The notes below the pieces were generated by a model, which saw only the letters and a program-made list of their open reading frames with translations, did no database searches and was not told where the DNA came from. 64,000 bases of DNA from a virus. The stretch is from positions 1-64,000 of IMG/VR virus record IMGVR_UViG_3300023174_000053, one strand, 5' to 3'. The position numbers and the translations under genes were made by a program. This document shows, in pieces, positions 34,527 to 41,575 of this stretch (positions are counted from its first letter, which is position 1; each line of letters starts with the position of its first letter).

Positions 34527-34635
34527 TTTTTGAAGTTTTTTGATTATTATACTCCCTTTTCATCGGTCTGTAAAGTTGTGGCCATGTATCTCTGATAATC
34601 TCTGCGAGTTTGTATGGTGTGTGTGAGGATATCAT
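34513..34635 (-). CDS. Small basic protein (40 aa)
   Basis: A 40-codon frame begins MISSHTPYKLAEIIRDTWPQ and ends in a Lys/Asn-rich tail. The HTPYKLAxIIRxxW opening is one I have seen at the start of longer cyanophage proteins, so this may be a shortened member. No good ribosome-binding site is visible. It follows the psbD terminator. Confidence 0.55.
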   Translation of the reverse strand: MISSHTPYKLAEIIRDTWPQLYRPMKREYNNQKTSKNEQV

Positions 34636-34697
34636 AATAGGGACATTAGAAAGAGGAACACTCCGAAGAGTTGGAATGCTAGGAGGATGAGGAGCAT

Positions 34698-34722
34698 AAA
34701 AAAAGGAGTTCTAGGAACTCCT
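34698..34722 (-). terminator. Terminator after psbD
   Basis: AGGAGTTC (34704-34711) and GAACTCCT (34715-34722) form an 8-bp stem with a 3-base loop, followed on the minus strand by seven U. It lies 11 bases past the psbD stop. Confidence 0.88.
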
Positions 34723-34732
34723 CTTATTTATT

Positions 34733-35794
34733 TTAGAGTGCGTTCCCGCGAGGCAATACCTCATCAGGAAATACGAACCGTTCCCCTGGCTGGTCTATTG
34801 GTGCTAACCAAGCACGTAAGCCTTCGTTTAAAAGCACGTTTTTTGTGTAAAAGGTCTCGAATTCAGGGTCTTCAGCAGCACGAATCTCTTGACTCACGAA
34901 ATCATATGCACGAAGATTAAAGGCAAGGCCAATAATGCCAATGGAAGAAGTCCAAAGCCCCATGACTGGAACAAATAACATTAGAAAATGAAGAAATCTT
35001 TTATTACTAAAAGCAACACCGAAGATTTGCGACCAGAAACGGTTAGCAGTCACCATACTATAAGTCTCTTCCTCTTGAGTCGGTTCAAATGCTTTGAAGG
35101 TGTTTGCCTGGTCACTGTCCTCAAAGAGTGTATTCTCCACAGTAGCACCATGAATGGCACATAACAATGCTCCACCAAGAATACCTGCAACACCCATCAT
35201 ATGAAAGGGGTTGAGTGTCCAGTTGTGGAAACCCTGCAGGAATAGGAGGAACCTAAAAATCGCTGCAACACCAAAACTCGGCGCAAAGAACCAACTCGAT
35301 TGTCCGAGTGGATACATGAGAAACACACTGACAAAAACAGCAATAGGCCCAGAAAACGCAATAGCATTGTACGGTCTAATCCCTACTAAACGAGCAATCT
35401 CAAACTGACGAAGCATAAATCCAATTAGAGCAAAGGCACCGTGGAGAGCAACAAAGGGCCAAAGCCCTCCAAGTTGGAACCACCTGACGATATCCCCCTG
35501 AGCTTCAGGACCCCAGAGAAGCAGAAGAGAATGACCCATAGCGTCTGCTGGAGTACTAACTGATGAAGTAAGAAAGTTTGCACCCTCAAGATAGGAAGAT
35601 GCAATGCCGTGAGTGTACCAACTCGTAACGAAAGTTGTCCCAGTAAGCCAACCACCAAGAGCAAGATAAGCAGTGGGAAAAAGAAGAAGTCCAGACCATC
35701 CAACAAATATAAAACGGTCGCGTTTAACCCAGTCGTCCAAGACATCAAACCATCCTCTCTGTGAAACTGGTTGTGAAAGTGTAGATGAAACCAT
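34733..35794 (-). CDS. psbD: Photosystem II D2 protein
   Basis: The 353-residue product aligns throughout with cyanobacterial D2: [74 protein letters not shown] and the C-terminal [12 protein letters not shown]. Helices and the His ligands for chlorophyll and iron ([20 protein letters not shown]) are intact. It maintains host PSII during infection. Start 35794 ([10 protein letters not shown]) is chosen over an ATG two codons earlier; the N-terminus differs from host D2. It is downstream of psbA in the same direction with two endonuclease genes between. Confidence 0.98.
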   Translation of the reverse strand: MVSSTLSQPVSQRGWFDVLDDWVKRDRFIFVGWSGLLLFPTAYLALGGWLTGTTFVTSWYTHGIASSYLEGANFLTSSVSTPADAMGHSLLLLWGPEAQGDIVRWFQLGGLWPFVALHGAFALIGFMLRQFEIARLVGIRPYNAIAFSGPIAVFVSVFLMYPLGQSSWFFAPSFGVAAIFRFLLFLQGFHNWTLNPFHMMGVAGILGGALLCAIHGATVENTLFEDSDQANTFKAFEPTQEEETYSMVTANRFWSQIFGVAFSNKRFLHFLMLFVPVMGLWTSSIGIIGLAFNLRAYDFVSQEIRAAEDPEFETFYTKNVLLNEGLRAWLAPIDQPGERFVFPDEVLPRGNAL

Positions 35795-35862
35795 AAGCAC
35801 CTTTAGTATTTCTCATATTTATGTTATCATATCATAACATAGAAGTCAATGAGTGCTTTTAT

Positions 35863-36651
35863 TCAGTTTTTGATTTTCATTCCAGGTATCCAATTATCAC
35901 CAGGGCATTCTATACTCATTTTAAGATTTCCACAACCATCATTCCACCACTTTTTGCCTTTCATTTTGTCTCTCCTTTTTTTTCTGGTTTCTTCACTTAC
36001 TACATTTCTTCTTCCAAGAACCCAACCATCTCCGGGGCATTCATTAGACATACAGAATTTATTTATTGATAGATTATGCCACCATTTTTTTACTTTCATT
36101 TTGTCTCTCCTTTTTTTTCTGGTTTCTTCACTTACATTTCTTGATTTTTCCCCCAATTTCTTTCGTGTTTCTTCCGAAACAATTTTTCCTTTATGCACCT
36201 TACTCAATTTAAGTTTATGTTCTTCGGAAATGGTTTTACCATACTGGGGATGATTTTCTCCTTTCGATGCTTCACTTATTTTCCTTATATTTTCTGGGGT
36301 ATGTTTTTTTCCATAAAAAGGATTATTTTCACCTTTTTTTGACTCACCCATTTTTATTTTAGTTTCTTCACTTCGTATAGCACCAGAAGTCCCCTCACCC
36401 CCATCAGTTTTATTTCTTAAAATGCCTGTCCCCAAATCCTTTCTACCAAAGACAGCAATCATATACTTTTCGTGTTTGAATGCTTCTTGTTCTGTTAAAT
36501 TTTGTTTGAGAAATATTATTCTCGATTTATCATTTGGTAAAATAATACTTTCTTTTTTACCTTTTTTATATGCTCTATTATCTTTCCCCTTACCAATATA
36601 ATAGGGGGTTCTGTCTTCTCTCAAATAGGCATAAGTGTAAAAATCATTCAT
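35863..36651 (-). CDS. GIY-YIG homing endonuclease with duplicated C-terminal module
   Basis: The N-terminus has YTYAYLREDRTPYYIGKGK, a GIY-YIG variant, followed by a region with Glu in EKYMIAVFGRKD and GILRNKTDGGEG. Several NUMOD3-type motifs (NPFYGKKHTPENIRKI) follow. The C-terminal third contains two copies of VSEETRKKRRDKMKxKKWW, each followed by a segment with ECPGDxW, which looks like a recent DNA-level duplication. It overlaps the endonuclease VII-like gene by eight bases. Confidence 0.9.
   Translation of the reverse strand: MNDFYTYAYLREDRTPYYIGKGKDNRAYKKGKKESIILPNDKSRIIFLKQNLTEQEAFKHEKYMIAVFGRKDLGTGILRNKTDGGEGTSGAIRSEETKIKMGESKKGENNPFYGKKHTPENIRKISEASKGENHPQYGKTISEEHKLKLSKVHKGKIVSEETRKKLGEKSRNVSEETRKKRRDKMKVKKWWHNLSINKFCMSNECPGDGWVLGRRNVVSEETRKKRRDKMKGKKWWNDGCGNLKMSIECPGDNWIPGMKIKN
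35960..36138 (-). repeat. ~40-bp direct repeat in the GIY-YIG gene
   Basis: The stretch that starts TCATTTTGTCTCTCCTTTTT recurs 138 bases later, almost base for base through CTGGTTTCTTCACTTAC. It encodes the duplicated VSEETRKKRRDKMK DNA-binding module. Confidence 0.8.
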
Positions 36652-37174
36652 AATTTTTGTATTTTTTTAGGTATAATACTGCGGATTGTAAGGTACTTAT
36701 ATTATCACCAACTAGTCCTAACATACGATTACAATTACTACAGAGCAACCCACGAACTTTACCTGTAGAGTGGTTGTGGTCTACATAAAGACTATTACTA
36801 TCTTTTCTACCATTAGTATTTGGATTTAAGCAAATAGCACATACCTCGTTTTGTTCTTGGAGGATATTTTCATACTGTTCCAATCCAAAATCTTTACCAT
36901 AAGTATACTTTAACATATAGTCCTTCTTCTCACTATAAGAAGGTCTCTTATCTCTATAAGTTTCACTATAACAACTCTTACATCTCTTATGACCTTTATA
37001 GTATTCTGATATTGGTTTTTCTACACTACATTTATTACAAGTAATATGAGTTTTACTAGACCAGTTTTCAGCATAAGTTTTTTCTTCGCATCTTATACAT
37101 CTTCTACGACCTTCTCTAAAATCAGAGGTAGGAAGTTCTTTGGTGCAAGTTCTACAAATCTTCGTGGTTCTCAT
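36644..37174 (-). CDS. Endonuclease VII / HNH-type free-standing homing endonuclease (F-CphI-like candidate)
   Basis: The 176-residue protein starts with two CxxC-type zinc segments (ICRTCTKELPTSDF; ITCNKCSVEKPISEYY). It ends in a recombination-endonuclease-VII core: CAICLNPNTNG, LYVDHNHSTGKVRGLLCSNCNRMLGL. The DHNHSTGKVRGLLC motif holds the catalytic His. It lies 87 bases downstream of intron-containing psbA. In phage S-PM2 a free-standing enzyme of similar size, F-CphI, targets the intron site of psbA, and I infer the same role here from location and family. Confidence 0.82.
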   Translation of the reverse strand: MRTTKICRTCTKELPTSDFREGRRRCIRCEEKTYAENWSSKTHITCNKCSVEKPISEYYKGHKRCKSCYSETYRDKRPSYSEKKDYMLKYTYGKDFGLEQYENILQEQNEVCAICLNPNTNGRKDSNSLYVDHNHSTGKVRGLLCSNCNRMLGLVGDNISTLQSAVLYLKKYKNYE

Positions 37175-37227
37175 TATGGTGTTTAATCTTTTAACTATTT
37201 ATAAAATATTAAACTCCATTATACCAC

Positions 37228-37254
37228 AAAAAAAGAGACCCGTAAAGGGTCTCT
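37228..37254 (-). terminator. Terminator after psbA exon 2
   Basis: AGAGACCC (37234-37241) and GGGTCTCT (37247-37254) form an 8-bp stem with a 5-base loop, followed on the minus strand by seven U. It starts eight bases after the psbA stop at 37262, which supports the exon 2 assignment. Confidence 0.9.
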
Positions 37255-37261
37255 AATGTTA

Positions 37262-38552
37262 TCAACCGATTGTTGGTGCAGTAAGAGCAACTTGTGTTGT
37301 CTCAGCAGCAGCAAGGTCTAAAGGAAAGTTATGTGCATTCTTAAACTTTTCTTAACTATCTGGTATTACTACCAGGATTGGACTATATCATCACCATTTC
37401 TGGTGTCGGACGCTTATTCCTGTTATTAAGGGAACTGTATCCCTCAGGTAGTCTCTGAACCTTTCTCAGATGTATCTGAGACTTGGCTGCTGATTGTCCC
37501 GTAGGATTTCCAGCAATTCATCCGATTTAAAGAGCGCAAAGCACAACTTGACGCTCATGAACCACTTCCAGTCCCAAATTTGCCCGATTAAGCACATCTG
37601 CCCAAGTAGGAATCACTCTACCTTGATGGTCAAGAATTGATTGATTAAAATTAAGACCATTAAGATTGAAAGATGAAACTGCAATACCCATAGCAGCACA
37701 CCAGATACCAAATACTGGAAGTGCAGCAAGGAAAAAGTGAAGACTACGGGAGTTATTGAAGGAAGCATATTGAAAAATAAGACGACCGAAATACCCGTGT
37801 GCAGCAACTATCGAATAAGTTTCTTCTTCTTGGCCAAACTTATATCCATAATTTTGAGATACTTGTTCGGTAGTTTCACGAACAATAGAAGAAGTCACAA
37901 GGGAACCGTGCATTGCTGATGCCAAAGCACCACCAAAAACACCAGCAACACCTAACATATGAAATGGATTCATAAGAATATTATGCTCTGCAGAAAATAC
38001 AAGCATATAATTAAAAGTTCCAGAAATACCAAGAGGCATTCCATCACTAAAACTTCCTTGACCAAAGGGATAAATCAAGAATACTGCGGTTGCAGCAACA
38101 GCAGGAGCACTATAAGCAACTGCAATCCAAGGACGCATACCCAAACGGTATGAAAGTTCCCATTCCCGACCAAGATAGCACCAGACACCAATCAAAAAGT
38201 GGAATACCACTGCTTGATATGCCCAACCATTATAAAGTGCTTCGTCAATAGAAGCAGCATCCCAAAGATTATAGAGATGCAGTCCAATCGCATTAGAAGA
38301 AGGAACAACAGCACCAGAGATGATGTTGTTTCCCCACATTAGAGACCCAGCAACAGGTTCTCTAATGCCATCAATGTCTACAGGGGGATTTGCAATAAAT
38401 GCAATAATAAAAACCGAAGTAGCAACAAGAAGGCAGGGAATCATCAGAACACCGAACCAACCAACATAAAGACGATTATCGGTAGAAGTCACCCAGGAAC
38501 AAAATTCGTCCCAGGCATTAAAAGTTTTGCGTGTAGCAATTGTAGCAGTCAT
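37262..38552 (-). CDS. psbA: Photosystem II D1 protein, split by a group I intron (exons 38552-37551 and 37339-37262)
   Basis: Exon 1 encodes residues 1-334 of D1 and ends VHER. Without splicing the frame runs six codons into the intron (QVVLCAL) and stops at 37527. Joining to 37339 gives [10 protein letters not shown] and a C-terminal TAPTIG, total 359 residues, normal for D1. Tyr161, Asp170, Glu189 and His190 are present. His332 and Glu333 lie in exon 1; Asp342 and Ala344 lie in exon 2. Residue 130 is Glu (GREWELSYR), the high-light D1 form. psbA has a late-type box and a hairpin-rich leader upstream and a terminator downstream. Confidence 0.97.
37340..37550 (-). ncRNA. Group I intron in psbA (211 nt)
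   Basis: The 5' exon end GAGCGU pairs with GCGCUC at 37537-37532, forming P1 with the required U-G wobble at the splice site. Conserved core elements follow in order: P-like AATTGCTGGAAA (about 37518), Q-like AATCAGCAGCCAAG (37495-37482), R-like GTTCAGAGACTAC (37460-37448) and S-like GATATAGTCC near 37387. The intron ends in G at 37340. It has no internal coding region. The position between codons 334 and 335 and the size fit the psbA intron of phage S-PM2 (about 212 nt, as I recall). Confidence 0.95.
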
Positions 38553-38576
38553 TTTTCGTTAAAGGGGTAGGTAATA

Positions 38577-38696
38577 GTTCAGGAGGTGCTGAACGGTAAA
38601 AGTATTCCTACGCAACCCTCCTGCGTAGGTATAAGGACGGATTTTACTTGCCTATTCCTGGTGCGGCAAGGTTAAGAAATGTGTTGATTCCTTAAC
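38577..38696 (-). promoter_or_regulatory. Structured psbA 5' leader with four hairpins
   Basis: On the minus strand from 5' to 3': GTTAAG/CTTAAC (38696-38671), CTTGCC/GGCAAG (38670-38647), CCTACGCA/TGCGTAGG (38629-38607) and GTTCAG/CTGAAC (38594-38577), all perfect stems of 6 or 8 bp. The loop of hairpin 3 is GGAGGGT and that of hairpin 4 is CACCTC, so a GAGG/CCTC loop-loop contact is possible. Known cyanophage psbA leaders include the PhotoRC RNA motifs, and this may be one of them. Confidence 0.75.
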
Positions 38697-38699
38697 ATC

Positions 38700-38707
38700 T
38701 ATTTATC
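38700..38707 (-). promoter_or_regulatory. T4-type late promoter box for psbA
   Basis: GATAAATA on the minus strand differs by one base from TATAAATA. With usual spacing the RNA would begin near 38695, exactly at the first leader hairpin. Leader length would then be about 142 nt. Confidence 0.65.
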
Positions 38708-38738
38708 ATACCACTGGGTGCCAATGGTGTCAAGGCAT

Positions 38739-38761
38739 AAAAAAAGTCCCCCTTCGGGGAC
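38739..38761 (-). terminator. Terminator upstream of psbA
   Basis: GTCCCC (38746-38751) and GGGGAC (38756-38761) form a stem with the stable CTTC/GAAG loop, followed by seven U on the minus strand. It isolates psbA transcription from the 74-residue gene upstream. Confidence 0.88.
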
Positions 38762-38767
38762 CGTAAA

Positions 38768-38992
38768 TCATTCTGCTTCTGTCTCAGTTTCTTCTGTTTC
38801 TGGTAGTGGGATTTCTTCGGGTTCTGGTTCTGGAAGAGATACTCCTGTTTGCGTAAGATACTCAATCGCACCTTGTACTTTCAAAAATAGTTCTCTTTTT
38901 ACTGTAGCCTTGTTTTGTAGTCCTTCCAATTCAAGGGATAGGTCTTGTGCTTGCTTTACAAGATTTGCAAGATGTTCTTGTTGTTCAGTCAT
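38768..38992 (-). CDS. Small conserved coiled-coil protein before psbA (74 aa)
   Basis: The product MTEQQEHLANLVKQAQDLSL continues as a helix, with KRELFLKVQGAIEYLTQTG, and ends in a Pro/Glu-rich tail. It is a common psbA neighbour in cyanophages in my memory; function unknown. It has its own perfect late box (39014-39021) and terminator, so it is expressed as a single-gene unit. Confidence 0.8.
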   Translation of the reverse strand: MTEQQEHLANLVKQAQDLSLELEGLQNKATVKRELFLKVQGAIEYLTQTGVSLPEPEPEEIPLPETEETETEAE

Positions 38993-39013
38993 AAAAATTT
39001 AATAAGTTTGACT

Positions 39014-39021
39014 TATTTATA
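39014..39021 (-). promoter_or_regulatory. Perfect late promoter box TATAAATA (minus)
   Basis: The minus strand reads TATAAATA 22 bases before the ATG of the 74-residue gene. It is divergent to the late box at 39058. Confidence 0.75.
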
Positions 39022-39057
39022 CTATACCATAAGTAATCAAATTTGAAAAGTAGTATC

Positions 39058-39065
39058 CATAAATA
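39058..39065 (+). promoter_or_regulatory. Late promoter box for the exported-protein cluster
   Basis: CATAAATA on the plus strand lies 25 bases before the first gene of the exported-protein cluster. It is one base from the late consensus. Confidence 0.6.
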
Positions 39066-39089
39066 CTAATAGTCCTATAAAATAGAACA

Positions 39090-39584
39090 ATGAAAAGACT
39101 TCTATTAGCCTTTTCGTTATTCCTTACGACTCCTGTTTTTGCAGGTGAAATTACATCAACAATCACTGATTCCGTTCAATTAACAGTACAGGGTGCAGCG
39201 GTACAAACAGAAAGAATTGGTAGTTCCTATGCAGTTTCGGGAACTAATATTGGAGTTTCAGCATTAGGTGGATTGACTGGTGGTACATCAAGTGCAGCAG
39301 CAACAATGAGTGCTGGTACTTATGCTATTAATAATGATGGTCAAGCATTCACATTTGCAGAATCACTAACTGTTGGAGACAGCACTGTTTCATCACAAAC
39401 AGTATCTAATGGTGCGATTACATCACCAACTCTGTATGGTAAAAATACCACACAGGCAGCAGGTGATAAAGGTACTCTTGCAGGTACAATTAATACCTCT
39501 ACTGGTGCTCTCACATTTACTGCTGGTGGTGCTGGAACCACTGCTATTGGTCAACGTAGTGTAGAACTGAGCGTATTCAAGTGA
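39090..39584 (+). CDS. Exported protein with Sec signal, unknown function (164 aa)
   Basis: A clear signal peptide MKRLLLAFSLFLTTPVFAG has a basic start, a hydrophobic core and a VFA cleavage motif. The mature part is Gly/Ser/Thr-rich and beta-patterned (YAVSGTNIGVSALGG), without Cys. No known enzyme motif. First of three consecutive exported proteins; its stop overlaps the next start by four bases. It may act in the periplasm or outer membrane of the host. Confidence 0.78.
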   Translation: MKRLLLAFSLFLTTPVFAGEITSTITDSVQLTVQGAAVQTERIGSSYAVSGTNIGVSALGGLTGGTSSAAATMSAGTYAINNDGQAFTFAESLTVGDSTVSSQTVSNGAITSPTLYGKNTTQAAGDKGTLAGTINTSTGALTFTAGGAGTTAIGQRSVELSVFK

Positions 39585-39940
39585 AACATATCCTAGCAGG
39601 CATTTGTCTGCTAGGGTTTTCTTTACCATCCCTAGCAGCTCCAGTCACACCAAACTTTACTAGTGGTACTGTAACTTCTCATACTGAATCCACCACAACA
39701 GTAAATGAGATAATTAGACAACAAGATTTCCAAACTGGATTTAGTTATACAGTTACTGGAACAAATATCAATATTCCAGGAACTCCAACTCTTGGAGCAG
39801 GATATTCTATTGTAAATCAAGGACAACCATTTCAGTTTTCAGAAACTTATATGGGTCCTGGATTGATTAAAGATACAACAGTCAATAGAACCACGACAAT
39901 TCAATCTGTCACAGATTCAATGTCAGTATTTACCCAATAA
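39581..39940 (+). CDS. Exported protein with Sec signal, unknown function (119 aa)
   Basis: The signal peptide MKHILAGICLLGFSLPSLAA ends in a typical SLA cleavage site. The remainder resembles the first exported protein in composition and in short motifs (YTVTGTNINIPG; GYSIVNQGQPFQFSETY against YAINNDGQAFTFAESL). The two are likely paralogues. It starts within the end of the first gene and is followed by the third after one base. Confidence 0.78.
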   Translation: MKHILAGICLLGFSLPSLAAPVTPNFTSGTVTSHTESTTTVNEIIRQQDFQTGFSYTVTGTNINIPGTPTLGAGYSIVNQGQPFQFSETYMGPGLIKDTTVNRTTTIQSVTDSMSVFTQ

Positions 39941-39941
39941 A

Positions 39942-40664
39942 ATGAAATGCCTACAAACAATCCTTGCTCTAGGTGTCTTTGTTCTCCCTGCGTATGCAGA
40001 GGGGGATACTCCTGTAACTGCAATTGCAAATCCTCAGGCAACATCAACAGGAAGTGTAACAAACCAAGCAGTACAAGTCTTACAAGGTCCATACGTGACC
40101 AATTCATACGGTGGTGGAGTAAGTTGTCAGGGACCAACCTTTAATCTTACTCCCTTTATGACCACATCCAAAAGTGGTTCAAGACCTTTTGAAGCATATG
40201 CGGATATTGATAATGACCCAACCACAGGAATAAATGGATTAGAAAGAACTGGTCAAAAAGATACATTCTCAAATAACTTTGGTCTGTCAGCAACTCTTTC
40301 ATTTCCATTAGATGGTGGATTACAGGAAAGATGTAAGACTGCTGCAGATACTTGGACTGCTAGACAAAGAGCAGAAACAGATAAGGCGAGATTAGATTTT
40401 GAACTTGTAAGATTATTAAAATGTGGAGAAGCAAAGAAAGCAGGTATTTTCTTTATTCCTTCTTCTCCCTACGCAAGGATATGTGCGGATGTCGTCGTGA
40501 TTCAGCAAATTCCTGCCTCTGGCGTAATTTCTCAGCCTTCTGTTCCTTCTTCAAAAGTTTCAAAGTCTTCTTATCCAGTTCCAAAGCAAACAACATCTGA
40601 GTCTCGTAAGGCGTCAGATCTCGGTTCAACAATTGCTTCCCCCGAACAAAAGTTTGCTCAATAA
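39942..40664 (+). CDS. Exported protein with Sec signal (240 aa), 3' end overlapped by an opposing gene
   Basis: The signal peptide MKCLQTILALGVFVLPAYAE is followed by a beta-rich domain (GGGVSCQGPTFNLTPF) and a helical RCKTAADTWTARQRAETDKARLDFE section around residue 125. The last third (from about residue 170) lies antisense to 40453-41181 and is of low complexity. That part could be dispensable. Function unknown; the unit with its two neighbours suggests an envelope complex. Confidence 0.75.
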   Translation: MKCLQTILALGVFVLPAYAEGDTPVTAIANPQATSTGSVTNQAVQVLQGPYVTNSYGGGVSCQGPTFNLTPFMTTSKSGSRPFEAYADIDNDPTTGINGLERTGQKDTFSNNFGLSATLSFPLDGGLQERCKTAADTWTARQRAETDKARLDFELVRLLKCGEAKKAGIFFIPSSPYARICADVVVIQQIPASGVISQPSVPSSKVSKSSYPVPKQTTSESRKASDLGSTIASPEQKFAQ

Positions 40665-41181
40665 TAGGTTTTAAAACTTTTACCAACTGTTCAACCAAAG
40701 ATTTGCCAATAAGAGCCGCAGCGACACTAGCAGTAGCAGTGGTGCCAGATAATACAACCGTTTGTGTAGAGGGGACTGGAATTGGTCCAATATAAGGAAC
40801 ATTAATAGTCGGAGCATCTATTTCTGGTGTTGAAGAATCAATCTTCTGTTGTTGTGGTGGTAATGAAATTGGTGCTTGTTTTAAAGTATCAGTAATTGAT
40901 TTAGTGTCTGGAAGTCCTCTGGATTTATCTTGTATTTCTTCTTCTTTCTTTGGTTCTTGTTGGGCATTTACCATTTTCCTAAACTCTTCAGTTGTAGGAG
41001 CATCAATAGGTTCATAGTTTGGAATACCATCCATAGGAACATCCACAATAGGTTTTGGAAGTGTTCTATTAATTGGTATAAGAATAGGTGGAGGTTCCAA
41101 ATTACGAATAACTGGAACCTCCACCCTTGGTGTTTCTATACTATTTGTTTTTATATCAGGAATTTCTGGTACGTTTGGCAT
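40453..41181 (-). CDS. Proline-rich protein with central hydrophobic segment (242 aa)
   Basis: The first 140 residues are Pro/Ile-rich with many VPVI, PPPILIPI and PYIGPIPVP elements. A hydrophobic segment TTATASVAAALIGKSLVEQLV follows (about 148-168). The C-terminus is Lys/Arg-rich (LKLLKKEQKAEKLRQRQ). It overlaps the end of the exported-protein cluster by 212 bases in antisense and the SNase gene by 26. I do not recognise the family; an envelope-spanning role is a guess. Confidence 0.7.
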   Translation of the reverse strand: MPNVPEIPDIKTNSIETPRVEVPVIRNLEPPPILIPINRTLPKPIVDVPMDGIPNYEPIDAPTTEEFRKMVNAQQEPKKEEEIQDKSRGLPDTKSITDTLKQAPISLPPQQQKIDSSTPEIDAPTINVPYIGPIPVPSTQTVVLSGTTATASVAAALIGKSLVEQLVKVLKPIIEQTFVRGKQLLNRDLTPYETQMLFALELDKKTLKLLKKEQKAEKLRQRQEFAESRRHPHISLRREKKE

Positions 41182-41575
41182 CTAATTCAGCAAAGTTTTT
41201 CTTTTTTGTACCTCCATCGTAAGACCAGGCCATGCCAGCATCAATCATTTGTTCATTAAGTGAGTTTGTTTGGTCATTAATGAATAGGTGACCAATAATT
41301 CTTCCATACTTCTCAGTACTATCTGGAAGCTCAGTTTTAATTAAAATGTTCTTAGCATTTTCTATTTTATGCTTCAACCATTCTTTTGACTCAATCCCAT
41401 ACTTTTTCTCATTAACATCTGCCGTTCTTGATTCGGGAGTATCTACACCAGCAAGACGAATTCTTTTTTCTAATGCAATATCAAACCCCAAATCTATTGA
41501 TGCGTCAATCGTATCACCATCAACTACTTTTAAAATCTGTTTGATTCTGTAAATATAAGGATCCTTATTATCCAT
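41156..41575 (-). CDS. Staphylococcal-nuclease-like protein
   Basis: SNase motifs are in order: VVDGDTIDA (about 17-25), RIRLAGVDTPE (about 37-47) and EKYGRIIGHLF (about 87-97). The key Arg, Asp and Glu of the active site are present. It is 139 residues with no obvious signal peptide, so it probably acts on nucleic acid inside the cell. The gene abuts the 74-residue membrane-protein gene. Confidence 0.88.
   Translation of the reverse strand: MDNKDPYIYRIKQILKVVDGDTIDASIDLGFDIALEKRIRLAGVDTPESRTADVNEKKYGIESKEWLKHKIENAKNILIKTELPDSTEKYGRIIGHLFINDQTNSLNEQMIDAGMAWSYDGGTKKKNFAELDAKRTRNS

Noticed and set aside
34687-34920. Plus-strand frame over the psbD end
   Set aside because: It is antisense to conserved D2 sequence and starts in the terminator; no supporting signals.
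37527-38552. D1 reading frame of 341 codons with an aberrant end (QVVLCAL), apparently a truncated psbA
   Set aside because: The missing D1 C-terminus is encoded 211 bases downstream, with group I splice signals at both junctions. The short frame is only the unspliced reading.
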